Origin: Dethiosulfatibacter aminovorans DSM 17477
GTDB lineage: Bacteria > Bacillota > Clostridia > Tissierellales > Dethiosulfatibacteraceae
NCBI RefSeq assembly: GCF_900142005.1
Contig: NZ_FQZL01000006.1
Coordinates: 186,001-250,000, forward strand
Direction of reading: 5' to 3'
DNA length: 64,000 nucleotides
Below are positions 9,560 to 20,508 of the stretch, one piece after another (the first letter of the stretch is position 1; the number at the start of each line of letters is the position of its first letter). The position numbers and the translations under genes are program-made. The notes beneath the pieces are model-generated. The model made no database searches. It saw nothing but the letters and a program-made list of their open reading frames with translations, and was not told where the DNA came from.

Positions 9560-10700
9560 CGTTTCCTCCTCTTAATACAGTTTCCATATATTTTATTATT
9601 TCATTATTTATCAGCCTGAATTTTTTACCGCTGCTCTGAATAATTAAACCATCCATTTCAAGAACTGTCAAATTGCTGAGTATTTTATTCATATCATAAT
9701 CCAGTTTCGCTTCAATTTCCGCTATGGATTTTTCTCCAGAACCAAGAATTCCCAATAGCGCCATTTTTATTTCATCATAGTTGCCCAGATCTGTCTCAAA
9801 ACTTTTATTCTCATACGCATCGTATGAAAGATCTTCAAATATATCCCCGGCACTTGTTACAATCCTTGCACCATCCCTAATGAGCTTGTTGACTCCCTTG
9901 CTGTAAATACTGTCTATGTTTCCCGGAACGGCAAAAACCACCTTTCCCTGCTCTGCTCCATAAGTCGCAGTAATAAGAGATCCGCTTTTAATTCCTGCTT
10001 CAACTACAAGTACTCCATCTCCAAGGCCACTGATAATTCTATTTCGCAAAGGAAAGTTGAATCCTATAGGTGGCGTCCCAGGAGCAAATTCACTTATTAT
10101 GCATCCCTTTTCTTCTATTTCATGATAAAGCTTCTTGTTTTTTGCAGGATATATAACATCTATACCCGAACCCAGTACTGCAGCAGTAAAGCCTCCCCTG
10201 CCCAATGTAATTCCATGTGCTATTGAATCAATGCCAAATGCCATGCCGCTTATAATAGAAACTCCTTTTTCCGCCAAATCTCCTGCTATGCTTTCTGCAA
10301 CCCATTTCCCATATGATGTTGCCTTTCTTGACCCGACAATTGAAATGCCCATTTTCGAACTGTTCAATTTTTCCAAATTTCCCTTTACATATATTATATA
10401 TGGCTGGTTGTCTATATATCTTAATCTATCCGGATAAGCATCATCAAATTTTGTTACAATTCTGATGTTTTCCTTTTGAAAATATTCATCATAAAACTCA
10501 ATTCTATCTTCCCTTATAAATCTTTCAACAGAATCATATTTTTCCTTGTCAAGAATATTGGCTTCCTTTAACTCATCCATCAAGTCCATTAAGTTGCCAA
10601 GTCCTTCCTCCCCAAAATAGTCCTCTATCTTTTCAATAAGAGTGTTATTTGGACCAATTGCAGTGTTTAACATTAGAATGTTTTCCGTTAATCTATCCAT
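9552..10700 (-). CDS. dprA: DNA-processing protein DprA/Smf
   Basis: Loads RecA on single-stranded DNA taken up in transformation; widespread also in non-competent species. The Rossmann-like core shows ISIVGSRKATSYG, IISGMAFGIDSIAH, AAVLGSGIDVIYPAKN, EFAPGTPP, FPLRNRIISGL and VVEAGIKSGSLITA in order. The last 65 residues look like the winged-helix domain (SIAEIEAKLDYDMNKILSNL). The ATG at 10700 has GAGG 6 bases upstream. The in-frame ATG at 10754 overlaps the promoter -10 region, so it should not be in the mRNA. The product has 382 residues. Confidence 0.95.
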   Translation of the reverse strand: MDRLTENILMLNTAIGPNNTLIEKIEDYFGEEGLGNLMDLMDELKEANILDKEKYDSVERFIREDRIEFYDEYFQKENIRIVTKFDDAYPDRLRYIDNQPYIIYVKGNLEKLNSSKMGISIVGSRKATSYGKWVAESIAGDLAEKGVSIISGMAFGIDSIAHGITLGRGGFTAAVLGSGIDVIYPAKNKKLYHEIEEKGCIISEFAPGTPPIGFNFPLRNRIISGLGDGVLVVEAGIKSGSLITATYGAEQGKVVFAVPGNIDSIYSKGVNKLIRDGARIVTSAGDIFEDLSYDAYENKSFETDLGNYDEIKMALLGILGSGEKSIAEIEAKLDYDMNKILSNLTVLEMDGLIIQSSGKKFRLINNEIIKYMETVLRGGNDG

Positions 10701-10744
10701 GCTCAACCTCATATCCCAAGATTTGCTCAACCTCTTTTTTTCTA

Positions 10745-10773
10745 TTATTAGCATATAACCATTGTATTGTAAA
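10745..10773 (-). promoter_or_regulatory. Promoter of dprA-topA
   Basis: On the minus strand TTTACA (10768-10773), 17 bases, TAATAA (10745-10750). Transcription would start near 10738, downstream of the ATG at 10754, which supports the internal start at 10700. Confidence 0.55.
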
Positions 10774-11115
10774 GGAAAACTTCATATATGTTAAACTCTC
10801 TGTTTAACACTTGTCGCATCAAAAGCATCAAAAACTTATAATTTTTTTCATCCTGGAGCCCTTTGCCAATTCAAGAAAACCCACTTGGCAAACAAATCAG
10901 AAGTTCCATTTATATTTTATGTCAACCTCCATCCATTTGTCAAACAGCCACATTTCCTTTTTGTGCAATTTATGTACACTGCACAATCAGGAGACGATTG
11001 ACCTTCCTGAATATTGGGCACTTATTGTAGCTGGGATTTTTGTCTCATTTATAAAAAACTTCTCGCTTTGATATATCAATATTGGCAATTTGATATACTT
11101 CAACTCCGACAAGGT
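10774..11115. other. Intergenic stretch without a convincing gene
   Basis: This 342-base gap between the dprA promoter and the end of the NA37-family gene has no ORF with a ribosome site. On the minus strand one frame reads as short stretches broken by stops (for example HKLHKKEMWLFDKWMEVD), which could be decayed coding sequence, though I recognise nothing. An 8-bp inverted repeat TATATCAA/TTGATATA (11072-11079 and 11090-11097) just after the NA37 stop may end that transcript, but it lacks a T tract. Confidence 0.4.
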
Positions 11116-12111
11116 TTATTCTTCCTTTTCCTTAAGATTTCTCAGAATAATATTCGTAGTGCCGTCATCATTCTGTTCAAATGCTATTTTATTGGAGTCC
11201 GTCATCAAGTCAATAGGAATTAATAGTTCTATTCCTTCCTTTGTTTTGATTTTTTGCTTTTTCAAGATTTTGTTATAATTCAATTCATCAATCTTGATCG
11301 GCTCATTTTTAAGACCCTTGTTTGATATATGGGTGTTGAAATTGTCTATTAAGATATCATCTCCTTCAAAAATCTTTTCTGCAATTTTTTCGATATCAAC
11401 TTCCTTCTTTTCTATACAATCCCTTATGATTTCAGTTTTCAAATCCTTGTGCTTTTCAATGTCATCTTCATAATATTCATTTATCAGTTTTTCGGCCGTC
11501 TTCCTGACAATATTCAACTTTTCATTTACAGTCTTTTTTTCCTCAAGATTAAAAATCCCCTGAGAAAGGAAATTTGTCTTTGCCCCATCAACCTTATACT
11601 GCTTTTCAAGTATTTTCACTTCACCATCACCAACTGAATAGTTGAAAACGTTGGATACTTTCTGTGTAATGTTTGTAAGACAAGTTTTGTATTCAATTAT
11701 TTCTGTTTGCATTTTTTCATTCTCATAACCGAATTTATGAATATATCCAGTCTTGTATTCCAGTAAAAGCATGATGAAATTCAATTCACCTTCCTTTTCA
11801 TACAATACATACAATGCATCACCTGCAGGTACGTCGTCATTATTGTTTATTAAATAAAAAATGCTTTCAGTCATTTTTTTACTCGCTTCAATGAAATCCT
11901 CGTGAATATTCTCAAAAAACAGATTCATATCTTCATTATACCTTTCATCAAAGGCCTTAACATCTGGCGAGTTTAAAAAATTACCAATGTGCTTTCCTAT
12001 GAATTCTCCCAGAAAATCCATATTCAATTCATAATCAGAATATACCGGCTCACTTACTGACCTGTCCATTATATGCATAATTGATTTTATTATTCCTACA
12101 TTTATATCCAT
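11116..12111 (-). CDS. NA37/YejK-like nucleoid-associated family protein
   Basis: A 331-residue soluble protein. Its plan resembles the 37-kDa nucleoid-associated family (NdpA/YejK). The N-terminal half has ALYVLYEKEGELNFIMLLLEYKTGY and the C-terminus a strand-rich block, KTKEGIELLIPIDLMTDSNK then NIILRNL. Members are found in chromosomes, plasmids and phages, and Gram-positive ones are poorly characterised. It is transcribed away from the unknown gene at 12387 and lies between comM and dprA outside any conserved operon, so it is probably accessory. Function beyond DNA association is not assigned. Confidence 0.62.
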   Translation of the reverse strand: MDINVGIIKSIMHIMDRSVSEPVYSDYELNMDFLGEFIGKHIGNFLNSPDVKAFDERYNEDMNLFFENIHEDFIEASKKMTESIFYLINNNDDVPAGDALYVLYEKEGELNFIMLLLEYKTGYIHKFGYENEKMQTEIIEYKTCLTNITQKVSNVFNYSVGDGEVKILEKQYKVDGAKTNFLSQGIFNLEEKKTVNEKLNIVRKTAEKLINEYYEDDIEKHKDLKTEIIRDCIEKKEVDIEKIAEKIFEGDDILIDNFNTHISNKGLKNEPIKIDELNYNKILKKQKIKTKEGIELLIPIDLMTDSNKIAFEQNDDGTTNIILRNLKEKEE

Positions 12112-12275
12112 AGCACTCCCTCAAATAAATTTTCATAGCATTATAACACAATAAATACAAGAATAACATTTTTTATAGTCAAATACATGCTTCATTAATT
12201 TTGCAGTTTAAGAAGGTTGAAATGCATAATCCCTTGAAGCATTAGTATTATGCGGCGTTGAATTCCAATGTATTA

Positions 12276-12304
12276 TTGAATATGCTAAAAATTAATGGTA
12301 TAAT
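12276..12304 (+). promoter_or_regulatory. Promoter of the unknown gene at 12387
   Basis: TTGAAT (12276-12281), 17 bases, TATAAT (12299-12304). This is a strong sigma-A type match, with an expected start near 12311, only about 18 bases before a terminator stem. Confidence 0.72.
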
Positions 12305-12328
12305 TTTATTAAGAGATATAACAGCCAG

Positions 12329-12363
12329 GTCATTCATAATTTTGTGAATGACTTTTTTGTTTT
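12329..12363 (+). terminator. Intrinsic terminator inside the 5' leader of the gene at 12387
   Basis: GTCATTCA (12329-12336) pairs with TGAATGAC (12345-12352) and is followed by TTTTTTGTTTT. It lies between the promoter and the ribosome site AAGGAGG at 12374-12380, so most transcripts should stop before the gene unless the stem is opened. Confidence 0.6.
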
Positions 12364-12386
12364 ATAACATATAAGGAGGAATCAAT

Positions 12387-13643
12387 GTGAACAAGCTTAA
12401 TTTTTTCAGTCCCTGTAAATCAAGAATTGACAATAATGAAGATGAACTTATTAGGGCTTTTTTTATAACTTTGAAATATGTCCCCTCCATGCAAAGTGTA
12501 TTCTTCAGCTTGATAAATGAAAAAACAAGTAAATACATACCTGATAGGTTATTCCCTGAAGATACTTGCATAGAAGACTTTTTCTATCAGGTAAGACCCA
12601 CCGATAAGCTTTTCGATTCTCATTTTGAAGATAAAACAGTGGCTCATATAGTAATTGTAGACGACCAGTCGCCAAAAAAGGATTTCGTCACTAACAGCCT
12701 TGATAAACAGTTCAACGGTATTATTTTCACAAAAAACAATTATGGTCTCATTATAGAAAACAATCCCGGCGAAGAAAGAATATGGCTGGAGAAGGTAAAA
12801 TCGGTTATTCCCGAAAACAGAACTATGGATGTCATAAGCAACACCATACATCTTTCATGGAAAAGCATTGTATATAAAATCAATGATCTTGTTAGCAGCA
12901 ACATGCTGGAAGGTCTCGAAAGGGTTTTGGTCCAAGATTTTTTGGAATTCATCGAATCTGAATATAGATTCATAAATCCATATACAACCTTCCATTCTTG
13001 CGAGAACAACATTGATCAGTTGAACAAGAGATGTGTATATGCTCTATCAAAATACAAAAACTCATCGGAAATACAGTACCAGGATGACATGCGCCCATTT
13101 ATATACAGCGGCAAGAAAACTGTCGAAAAATTATATCTTGATGTTAATGATCTTTATTCAAACTGGGCTGTAAATCTTTGGATGTATGCGGGAAATTCAT
13201 TGAGCACAGCGTATACCACCTATGAAAACCTTGATTTAAATGGCCTTTTTGAACTAAGGAACAAAGGTTATGAAATATCCAAAAACATAATCATACAACA
13301 TGAAAATGAAACCCTTCTTATATTCAAAGGTGACTTGTTCCTTGAAGAATATCTTAGGTTCTGGAAAAACGAATATAAAATAATTGAAGAACACAAAATT
13401 ACTGATTTGATTGAAATAATCGATACTCTAAAAAACAGACACATCCTACTCCCGGAAGAAAATGCAAAAATAAAGGAACTGGTGTCAAACAACAATTATG
13501 AAAAATTAAGCATATCTCCAGGTTTTTTGGTGAAATATACATGGAACAGCAAAACTGCAAAAGTGCTTGATAAAATCAACCAATTTAATGAAGATTTTGA
13601 AAGCAAGGTATCTGATGTATTTGAAGTTATAGGTAATGTGTAG
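12387..13643 (+). CDS. Protein of unknown function, possibly a degenerate PD-(D/E)XK nuclease-like protein
   Basis: A 418-residue soluble protein that I do not recognise with confidence. It starts with GTG inside ATGTGA, 7 bases after AAGGAGG. Visible layout: an N-terminal helix with NEDELIRAFFITLKYVPSMQ, then strands VAHIVIVDD and FNGIIFTKNNYGLIIENNPG, a helical LSWKSIVYKINDL and QDFLEFIESEYRF, and a C-terminal half without motif. The arrangement around GII...GLIIE resembles the core of PD-(D/E)XK proteins, but the expected Asp is Asn and the ExK is ENN, so it would lack catalysis. It has its own promoter, a leader terminator and a bidirectional terminator at the end. It stands alone between housekeeping genes, with a divergent NA37-family neighbour. 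Confidence 0.55.
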   Translation: MNKLNFFSPCKSRIDNNEDELIRAFFITLKYVPSMQSVFFSLINEKTSKYIPDRLFPEDTCIEDFFYQVRPTDKLFDSHFEDKTVAHIVIVDDQSPKKDFVTNSLDKQFNGIIFTKNNYGLIIENNPGEERIWLEKVKSVIPENRTMDVISNTIHLSWKSIVYKINDLVSSNMLEGLERVLVQDFLEFIESEYRFINPYTTFHSCENNIDQLNKRCVYALSKYKNSSEIQYQDDMRPFIYSGKKTVEKLYLDVNDLYSNWAVNLWMYAGNSLSTAYTTYENLDLNGLFELRNKGYEISKNIIIQHENETLLIFKGDLFLEEYLRFWKNEYKIIEEHKITDLIEIIDTLKNRHILLPEENAKIKELVSNNNYEKLSISPGFLVKYTWNSKTAKVLDKINQFNEDFESKVSDVFEVIGNV

Positions 13644-13659
13644 TTATTGCTTGCAACAA

Positions 13660-13692
13660 AAATACCGGTCCGTTTAACGGACCGGTATTTTA
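13660..13692. terminator. Bidirectional terminator between the unknown gene and comM
   Basis: AAATACCGGTCCG, loop TTTAA, CGGACCGGTATTT: a perfect 13-bp stem with A and T tails on both sides, between two converging stop codons. Confidence 0.9.
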
Positions 13693-15219
13693 TCCCCAGT
13701 ATTTCTTGTCTATGTTTCTATATTGGATAGCTTCTGCAGCATGTTCCATCTTAATATCAATGGAGCCATCCAAATCTGCAATGGTTCTTGAAACCTTGAT
13801 AATCTTATTGTATGCACGGGCGCTTAAGGATAACCTTTCGAAAGCTGTTTTTAAAATATTCTCTGCATTTTTTTCCAGCTTGCAATATTTCTTTATCTGA
13901 CCTGCACTCAACTCTGAATTAGAAAATATTTTAAGTCCGGAATAACGTTCTTCCTGAATTTTTCTTGCACCATTTACTCTTTTTCTTATATCAGCTGAAG
14001 ATTCGCTTTTCCTGCTTGAATTTAGATCATCATATTCAACAGGAGTAGCTTCAATCTGAATGTCAATTCTATCCAATAGAGGTCCGGATATTTTGCTTAA
14101 ATATCTTTCAATTTGAGATGTCGAACACTTGCATTCGTGCTTCGGGTCGCCGTAGTAACCGCACGGACAAGGGTTCATGCTTGATACAAGCATAAACTTA
14201 GATGGATAATCCACACTCATATTCGCTCTGGAAATTGTAACTCTTCCATCTTCAAGCGGCTGCCTTAGAACTTCAAGTGAACTCTTATTGAATTCCGGCA
14301 GTTCATCAAGGAATAATACTCCGTGGTTTGCCAGTGAAATTTCACCCGGTTTAGGTATACGACCTCCTCCAACCAGTGCAGTTCTGGATATCGTATGATG
14401 CGGGGATCTGAATGGTCTTGTTTTAATTAATCCGCTTTCACCATTAAGACCGGCAATGCTGTATACTTTGGTGATATCCAAAGATTCCTCGAATGTCAGA
14501 TTCGGAAGAATAGTTGGAATTCTTCTTGCTATCATGGTTTTTCCGGATCCTGGCGAACCGATTATTAAAATATTGTGACTTCCTGCAGCCGCTATCTCAA
14601 CAGCCCGTTTTAATGTCTCCTGACCCTTTACTTCGGAAAAATCCACTTCATAGCAGCTGCATTCATCGGGAGAGGAATAGTCCTTTTTCATCGTTGGAAT
14701 CAAAATTCTCTTGCCATTCAGATGATCAACGATTTCATTCAGGCTTTCTACAGGATAGATTTCCATATCTTTGATGTAACTTGATTCTTCAATATTTTCC
14801 AAAGGTACAAATGCCTTATCAATACCCATGGTCCTTAAGGATATGAGCATTGGCAACACTCCATTTATATGTTTTATGGAACCATCCAAAGACAGTTCAC
14901 CTATGAAACAAGTCCTTTCCTGATTTTTAACTGTGCAAATATCCATAGCTGACAAAATCCCCAAGGCTATGGGAAGATCAAGCTGTGACCCTTCTTTCTT
15001 TATTGATGCAGGCGATAGGTTCACCGTTATTCTAGACATGGGAAAATCATAATTTGAATTTGATAATGCAGATCTGACTCTTTCCTTTGACTCCTTTATG
15101 GATGCATCCGGAAGTCCAACAATATTGAAAGTAGGCAAGCCATTGGCCAAATCCGTTTCTACTTTTATAATATTGCCTTCAAGTCCGGATAGGACACAGG
15201 CATTAACCTCTGATAACAT
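13690..15219 (-). CDS. comM: YifB/ComM family Mg-chelatase-like AAA+ ATPase
   Basis: Family of hexameric helicases shown in Gram-negatives to promote branch migration of transformed DNA; widespread in non-competent Firmicutes. Order: N-terminal YifB domain (ACVLSGLEGNIIKVETDLAN, GLPDASIKESKERVRSAL), Walker A GSPGSGKT, ISRTALVGGGRIPKPGEISL, Walker B GVLFLDELPEF, and a zinc-like cysteine cluster PCPCGYYGDPKHECKC. The C-terminal Mg-chelatase lid has LSLSARAYNKIIKVSRTIADL. The ATG at 15219 has GGGGG 5-6 bases before it; a TTG four codons upstream is weaker. The product has 509 residues. It lies near dprA, also a transformation-family gene. Confidence 0.94.
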   Translation of the reverse strand: MLSEVNACVLSGLEGNIIKVETDLANGLPTFNIVGLPDASIKESKERVRSALSNSNYDFPMSRITVNLSPASIKKEGSQLDLPIALGILSAMDICTVKNQERTCFIGELSLDGSIKHINGVLPMLISLRTMGIDKAFVPLENIEESSYIKDMEIYPVESLNEIVDHLNGKRILIPTMKKDYSSPDECSCYEVDFSEVKGQETLKRAVEIAAAGSHNILIIGSPGSGKTMIARRIPTILPNLTFEESLDITKVYSIAGLNGESGLIKTRPFRSPHHTISRTALVGGGRIPKPGEISLANHGVLFLDELPEFNKSSLEVLRQPLEDGRVTISRANMSVDYPSKFMLVSSMNPCPCGYYGDPKHECKCSTSQIERYLSKISGPLLDRIDIQIEATPVEYDDLNSSRKSESSADIRKRVNGARKIQEERYSGLKIFSNSELSAGQIKKYCKLEKNAENILKTAFERLSLSARAYNKIIKVSRTIADLDGSIDIKMEHAAEAIQYRNIDKKYWG

Positions 15220-15255
15220 AGCAACCCCCAATAATTATTTAATATTCGCTCTTAT

Positions 15256-15283
15256 ATTGTATAACCTGAACTGACAAAATCAA
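15256..15283 (-). promoter_or_regulatory. Promoter of comM
   Basis: On the minus strand TTGATT (15278-15283), 16 bases, TACAAT (15256-15261), about 37 bases upstream of the comM start. Confidence 0.5.
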
Positions 15284-15338
15284 ATAATTATATCTATTGT
15301 TACAAATTATTAATATTTGAAATAATTATTAATAATAA

Positions 15339-16721
<1,383 letters not shown>

Positions 16722-16748
16722 TTCTATACAGATTTAAAAAGAATGAAG

Positions 16749-16784
16749 TGAGGCTGTCCCTCTCCAAGGCAGCCTCATTTTGTT
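16749..16784 (+). terminator. Terminator after gdhA copy 1
   Basis: TGAGGCTG (16749-16756) pairs with CAGCCTCA (16770-16777), followed by TTTTGTTAC. The stem is 8 bp and GC-rich. Confidence 0.75.
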
Positions 16785-16796
16785 ACATTTTGTTAA

Positions 16797-18350
<1,554 letters not shown>

Positions 18351-18365
18351 TTATAAATAAAAGAT

Positions 18366-18402
18366 ATAAAAAAGCACTTGGTGTAACCACCAGTGCTTTT
18401 TT
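18366..18402. terminator. Bidirectional terminator between gdhA copy 2 and yraN
   Basis: GCACT-T-GGTG, loop TAAC, CACC-AGTGC (18374-18395) with an A tract on one side and TTTTTTTA on the other, between converging genes. Confidence 0.85.
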
Positions 18403-18751
18403 ATACCCAAAACGCATTTTCTATATGATTTATTCTTCCATCATTGAGAAACACCTCAACAACATCAAATCTGTATGAAAAAGTTGTGAGTTTCCTGTAT
18501 TTAATATAAGTCATGGCTCCCTTTATTATCTGATTCTGCTTCTTTCTGTTAACAGCCTCTCTCGGAAGCCCGTATTTCGATGTTTTTCTTGATTTTACCT
18601 CTATAAAGCAAATGGTATTTCCAGTCTTGGCAATTATATCAATTTCAGAATACCTTGTTCTGTAATTCTTCTCTACAATCAGATATCCCTTCTTCTTCAA
18701 ATAATCAACAACTTCAGCTTCTCCCCAGGAACCTACTTCCCTGTTGTTCAT
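18401..18751 (-). CDS. yraN: UPF0102 family protein YraN
   Basis: A 116-residue predicted nuclease-fold protein of unknown role. It starts with the family block GSWGEAEVVDYLKKKGYLI and has the PD-(D/E)XK-like core YSEIDIIAKTG and CFIEVKSRKTSKYG, then AVNRKKQNQIIKGAMTYI. It is last in the rbgA-rnhB-yraN run, the same context as in many Firmicutes, ends in the shared terminator, and follows rnhB by 25 bases. Confidence 0.93.
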   Translation of the reverse strand: MNNREVGSWGEAEVVDYLKKKGYLIVEKNYRTRYSEIDIIAKTGNTICFIEVKSRKTSKYGLPREAVNRKKQNQIIKGAMTYIKYRKLTTFSYRFDVVEVFLNDGRINHIENAFWV

Positions 18752-18776
18752 AAGATCACCTCGATCCGACTGTTTA

Positions 18777-19409
18777 TCAGATTAATTTCAACTGTTCATT
18801 ACTATCCATTATTTTTCTTATAAAAGTATTTCTATGAATTTTGCATTTCCCATCTTTCAACAATGCTGCAATATGCTCCTTCGTACCATATCCTGCATTT
18901 TTCTTGAAATTGTATGCAGGATAATCTTCATGGAGTTCTGCCATGCAATTGTCCCTTGTCACCTTGGCAATTATTGAAGCTGCAGCTATTCCGTGACATT
19001 TGGCATCGCCCTTGATTATACCTTCCTGGGGAATTTTAAGGGCAATGATTTCAGCATCGATAAGCAAAAAGTCAGGAACAATACTGTTCCCTTCTTCATC
19101 CATAAGATTTTCAATAGCTCGCTCCATAGCAAGATGTGTTGCCTTTTTAATATTCATTTCATCAATTTCCACATTGGATGCAGTCCCTATTCCTATGGAA
19201 ATGGCAGATTTTTTTATTTCCTCATACAGCTTTTCCCTTTTCTTCTTGGAAAGCTTCTTTGAATCGTTCACTCCATCTATTAGGAGTCCTTCAGGCATTA
19301 TAACCGCACACGCCGTTACATCTCCTGCAAGACAGCCTCTGCCCACTTCATCAAGGCAGGCTATATACTTGTAGCCTTTTTTATGAAGCTCGTTTTCTAT
19401 CTTAAGCAT
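18777..19409 (-). CDS. rnhB: Ribonuclease HII
   Basis: Cuts RNA in RNA-DNA hybrids and single ribonucleotides in DNA. The DEVGRGCLAG motif with two catalytic acids is at residues 20-29 from the chosen start, followed by VNDSKKLSKKKREKLY, LLIDAEI and CHGIAAASIIAKVTRD, giving all four metal-binding acids. The frame opens at 19460 inside rbgA. The ATG at 19409 gives 210 residues, has GGAG 10 bases upstream and overlaps the rbgA stop by 8 bases. Confidence 0.95.
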   Translation of the reverse strand: MLKIENELHKKGYKYIACLDEVGRGCLAGDVTACAVIMPEGLLIDGVNDSKKLSKKKREKLYEEIKKSAISIGIGTASNVEIDEMNIKKATHLAMERAIENLMDEEGNSIVPDFLLIDAEIIALKIPQEGIIKGDAKCHGIAAASIIAKVTRDNCMAELHEDYPAYNFKKNAGYGTKEHIAALLKDGKCKIHRNTFIRKIMDSNEQLKLI

Positions 19410-20250
19410 TTTCAGGTTTCTCCATTGTAATCTTGCCAAGTTTACCGCTTCTGAAATCATTGATTATAAGCCTAGAGACCCTCTCGTAATCCAATTCGTC
19501 GCCCTTCAATATGCAACCGTTTCTACGGGCTATATCGTCAATAATAGCGTATGTTTCTTTGTCCCCAGTTTCAATCTGGTATTTCTTTACAAGGTAATCC
19601 TTGTAGTTTTTGTTAAGAAATTCAACAATGTAAGTAGCTATATCATTCTTGTTGAGTATCTCTTCCCTTATGGCTCCCGTGCAAGCCAGATTGTAGCCCT
19701 GTATATCCGTTTCTATCTTAGGCCACAGTATTCCAGGTGTATCAAGAAGGTCTATGCCGTTTTTCACCTTTATCCACTGTTTTCCCTTTGTGACGCCAGG
19801 CTTGTCTCCCGTAGCTGCGCCTTTTCTTTTAGCTATCCTGTTTATGAAGGTCGATTTGCCCACATTAGGGATTCCTACCACCATGGCCTTAAGCTGCCTG
19901 TTGAAGAATCCCTTCTTTTTGTATTTCAATAATATTTCATCAGCTATGTCGTTTATGGAATTAAAAAACTTTGCTGTAGAGTCCTTGGTTGAATTGTACA
20001 TGATACACCTTGTATTGTCCTTGGTATACTCCTTTTTCCACAATTCGGATATTCTGGAATCGGCAAGATCGGACTTGTTCATTACTATTATATGATGCTT
20101 GTTTGCCGATATTTCTTTCAGTATAGGATTCCTGCTGCTATATGGTATTCTGGCATCAACAATTTCAATGACCAGATCCACTATTTTTAAATTTTCCCTT
20201 ATAAGTTCATTGGTCTTTTTCATATGACCGGGATACCAATTAATTGCCAT
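19402..20250 (-). CDS. rbgA: Ribosome biogenesis GTPase YlqF/RbgA
   Basis: Circularly permuted GTPase required for late assembly of the 50S subunit. Motif order is diagnostic: G4 NKSD at 58-61, G1 GIPNVGKS at 126-133, G3 DTPG at 170-173. The N-terminus INWYPGHMKKT is the family start, and the C-terminal ANTAR-like helical region (YAIIDDIARRNGCILKGDEL) is present. It begins the rbgA-rnhB-yraN run with AAGGAG before the ATG, downstream of the rplS terminator and a palindromic element. Confidence 0.96.
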   Translation of the reverse strand: MAINWYPGHMKKTNELIRENLKIVDLVIEIVDARIPYSSRNPILKEISANKHHIIVMNKSDLADSRISELWKKEYTKDNTRCIMYNSTKDSTAKFFNSINDIADEILLKYKKKGFFNRQLKAMVVGIPNVGKSTFINRIAKRKGAATGDKPGVTKGKQWIKVKNGIDLLDTPGILWPKIETDIQGYNLACTGAIREEILNKNDIATYIVEFLNKNYKDYLVKKYQIETGDKETYAIIDDIARRNGCILKGDELDYERVSRLIINDFRSGKLGKITMEKPENA

Positions 20251-20267
20251 AATATCTCCTTCCAGTT

Positions 20268-20469
20268 AAAATCCTCAGCACATCGAGTAGCTTACGAAAG
20301 TAAATATTAATATCACATTGAACCATTGTGATATGTATGATAGGATACTTTCCTTCGCGATTTAATATCGACTTTGTCGATAACGCAGCAAAGCTGCTTT
20401 CTTACCCTTAGGATTTTCCGACATTCAAGAGAGTGATAATTCCCAGATGCCGGAATTATCTTGAACGTC
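20268..20469. repeat. Dispersed intergenic palindromic element, long copy with inserted nested hairpins
   Basis: Head AAAATCCTCAGCACATCGAG (20268-20287) and tail are shared with the copies at 32316 and 41946. The tail hairpin is GACATTCAAG + AGAGT + GATAATTCC (20420-20443) against GGAATTATC + TTGAACGTC (20452-20469). Compared with 32316, about 100 bases are inserted after the head. The insert carries GAAAGTA/TACTTTC around ATATCACA/TGTGATAT, then TATCGAC/GTCGATA. It lies 10 bases beyond the rplS terminator, in the gap before rbgA. Confidence 0.75.
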
Positions 20470-20478
20470 GCGTGATTA

Positions 20479-20508
20479 AGAAAAAATGAGGACTAGAAAG
20501 TCCTCATT
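20479..20508 (-). terminator. Terminator after rplS
   Basis: On the minus strand AATGAGGACT-TTCT-AGTCCTCATT is followed by TTTTCTTAA. It overlaps the end of rplS and separates it from rbgA. Confidence 0.88.

Noticed and set aside
10811-11071. 86-codon plus-strand frame in the dprA/NA37 gap
   Set aside because: No ribosome site, no promoter, biased composition and no recognisable pattern.
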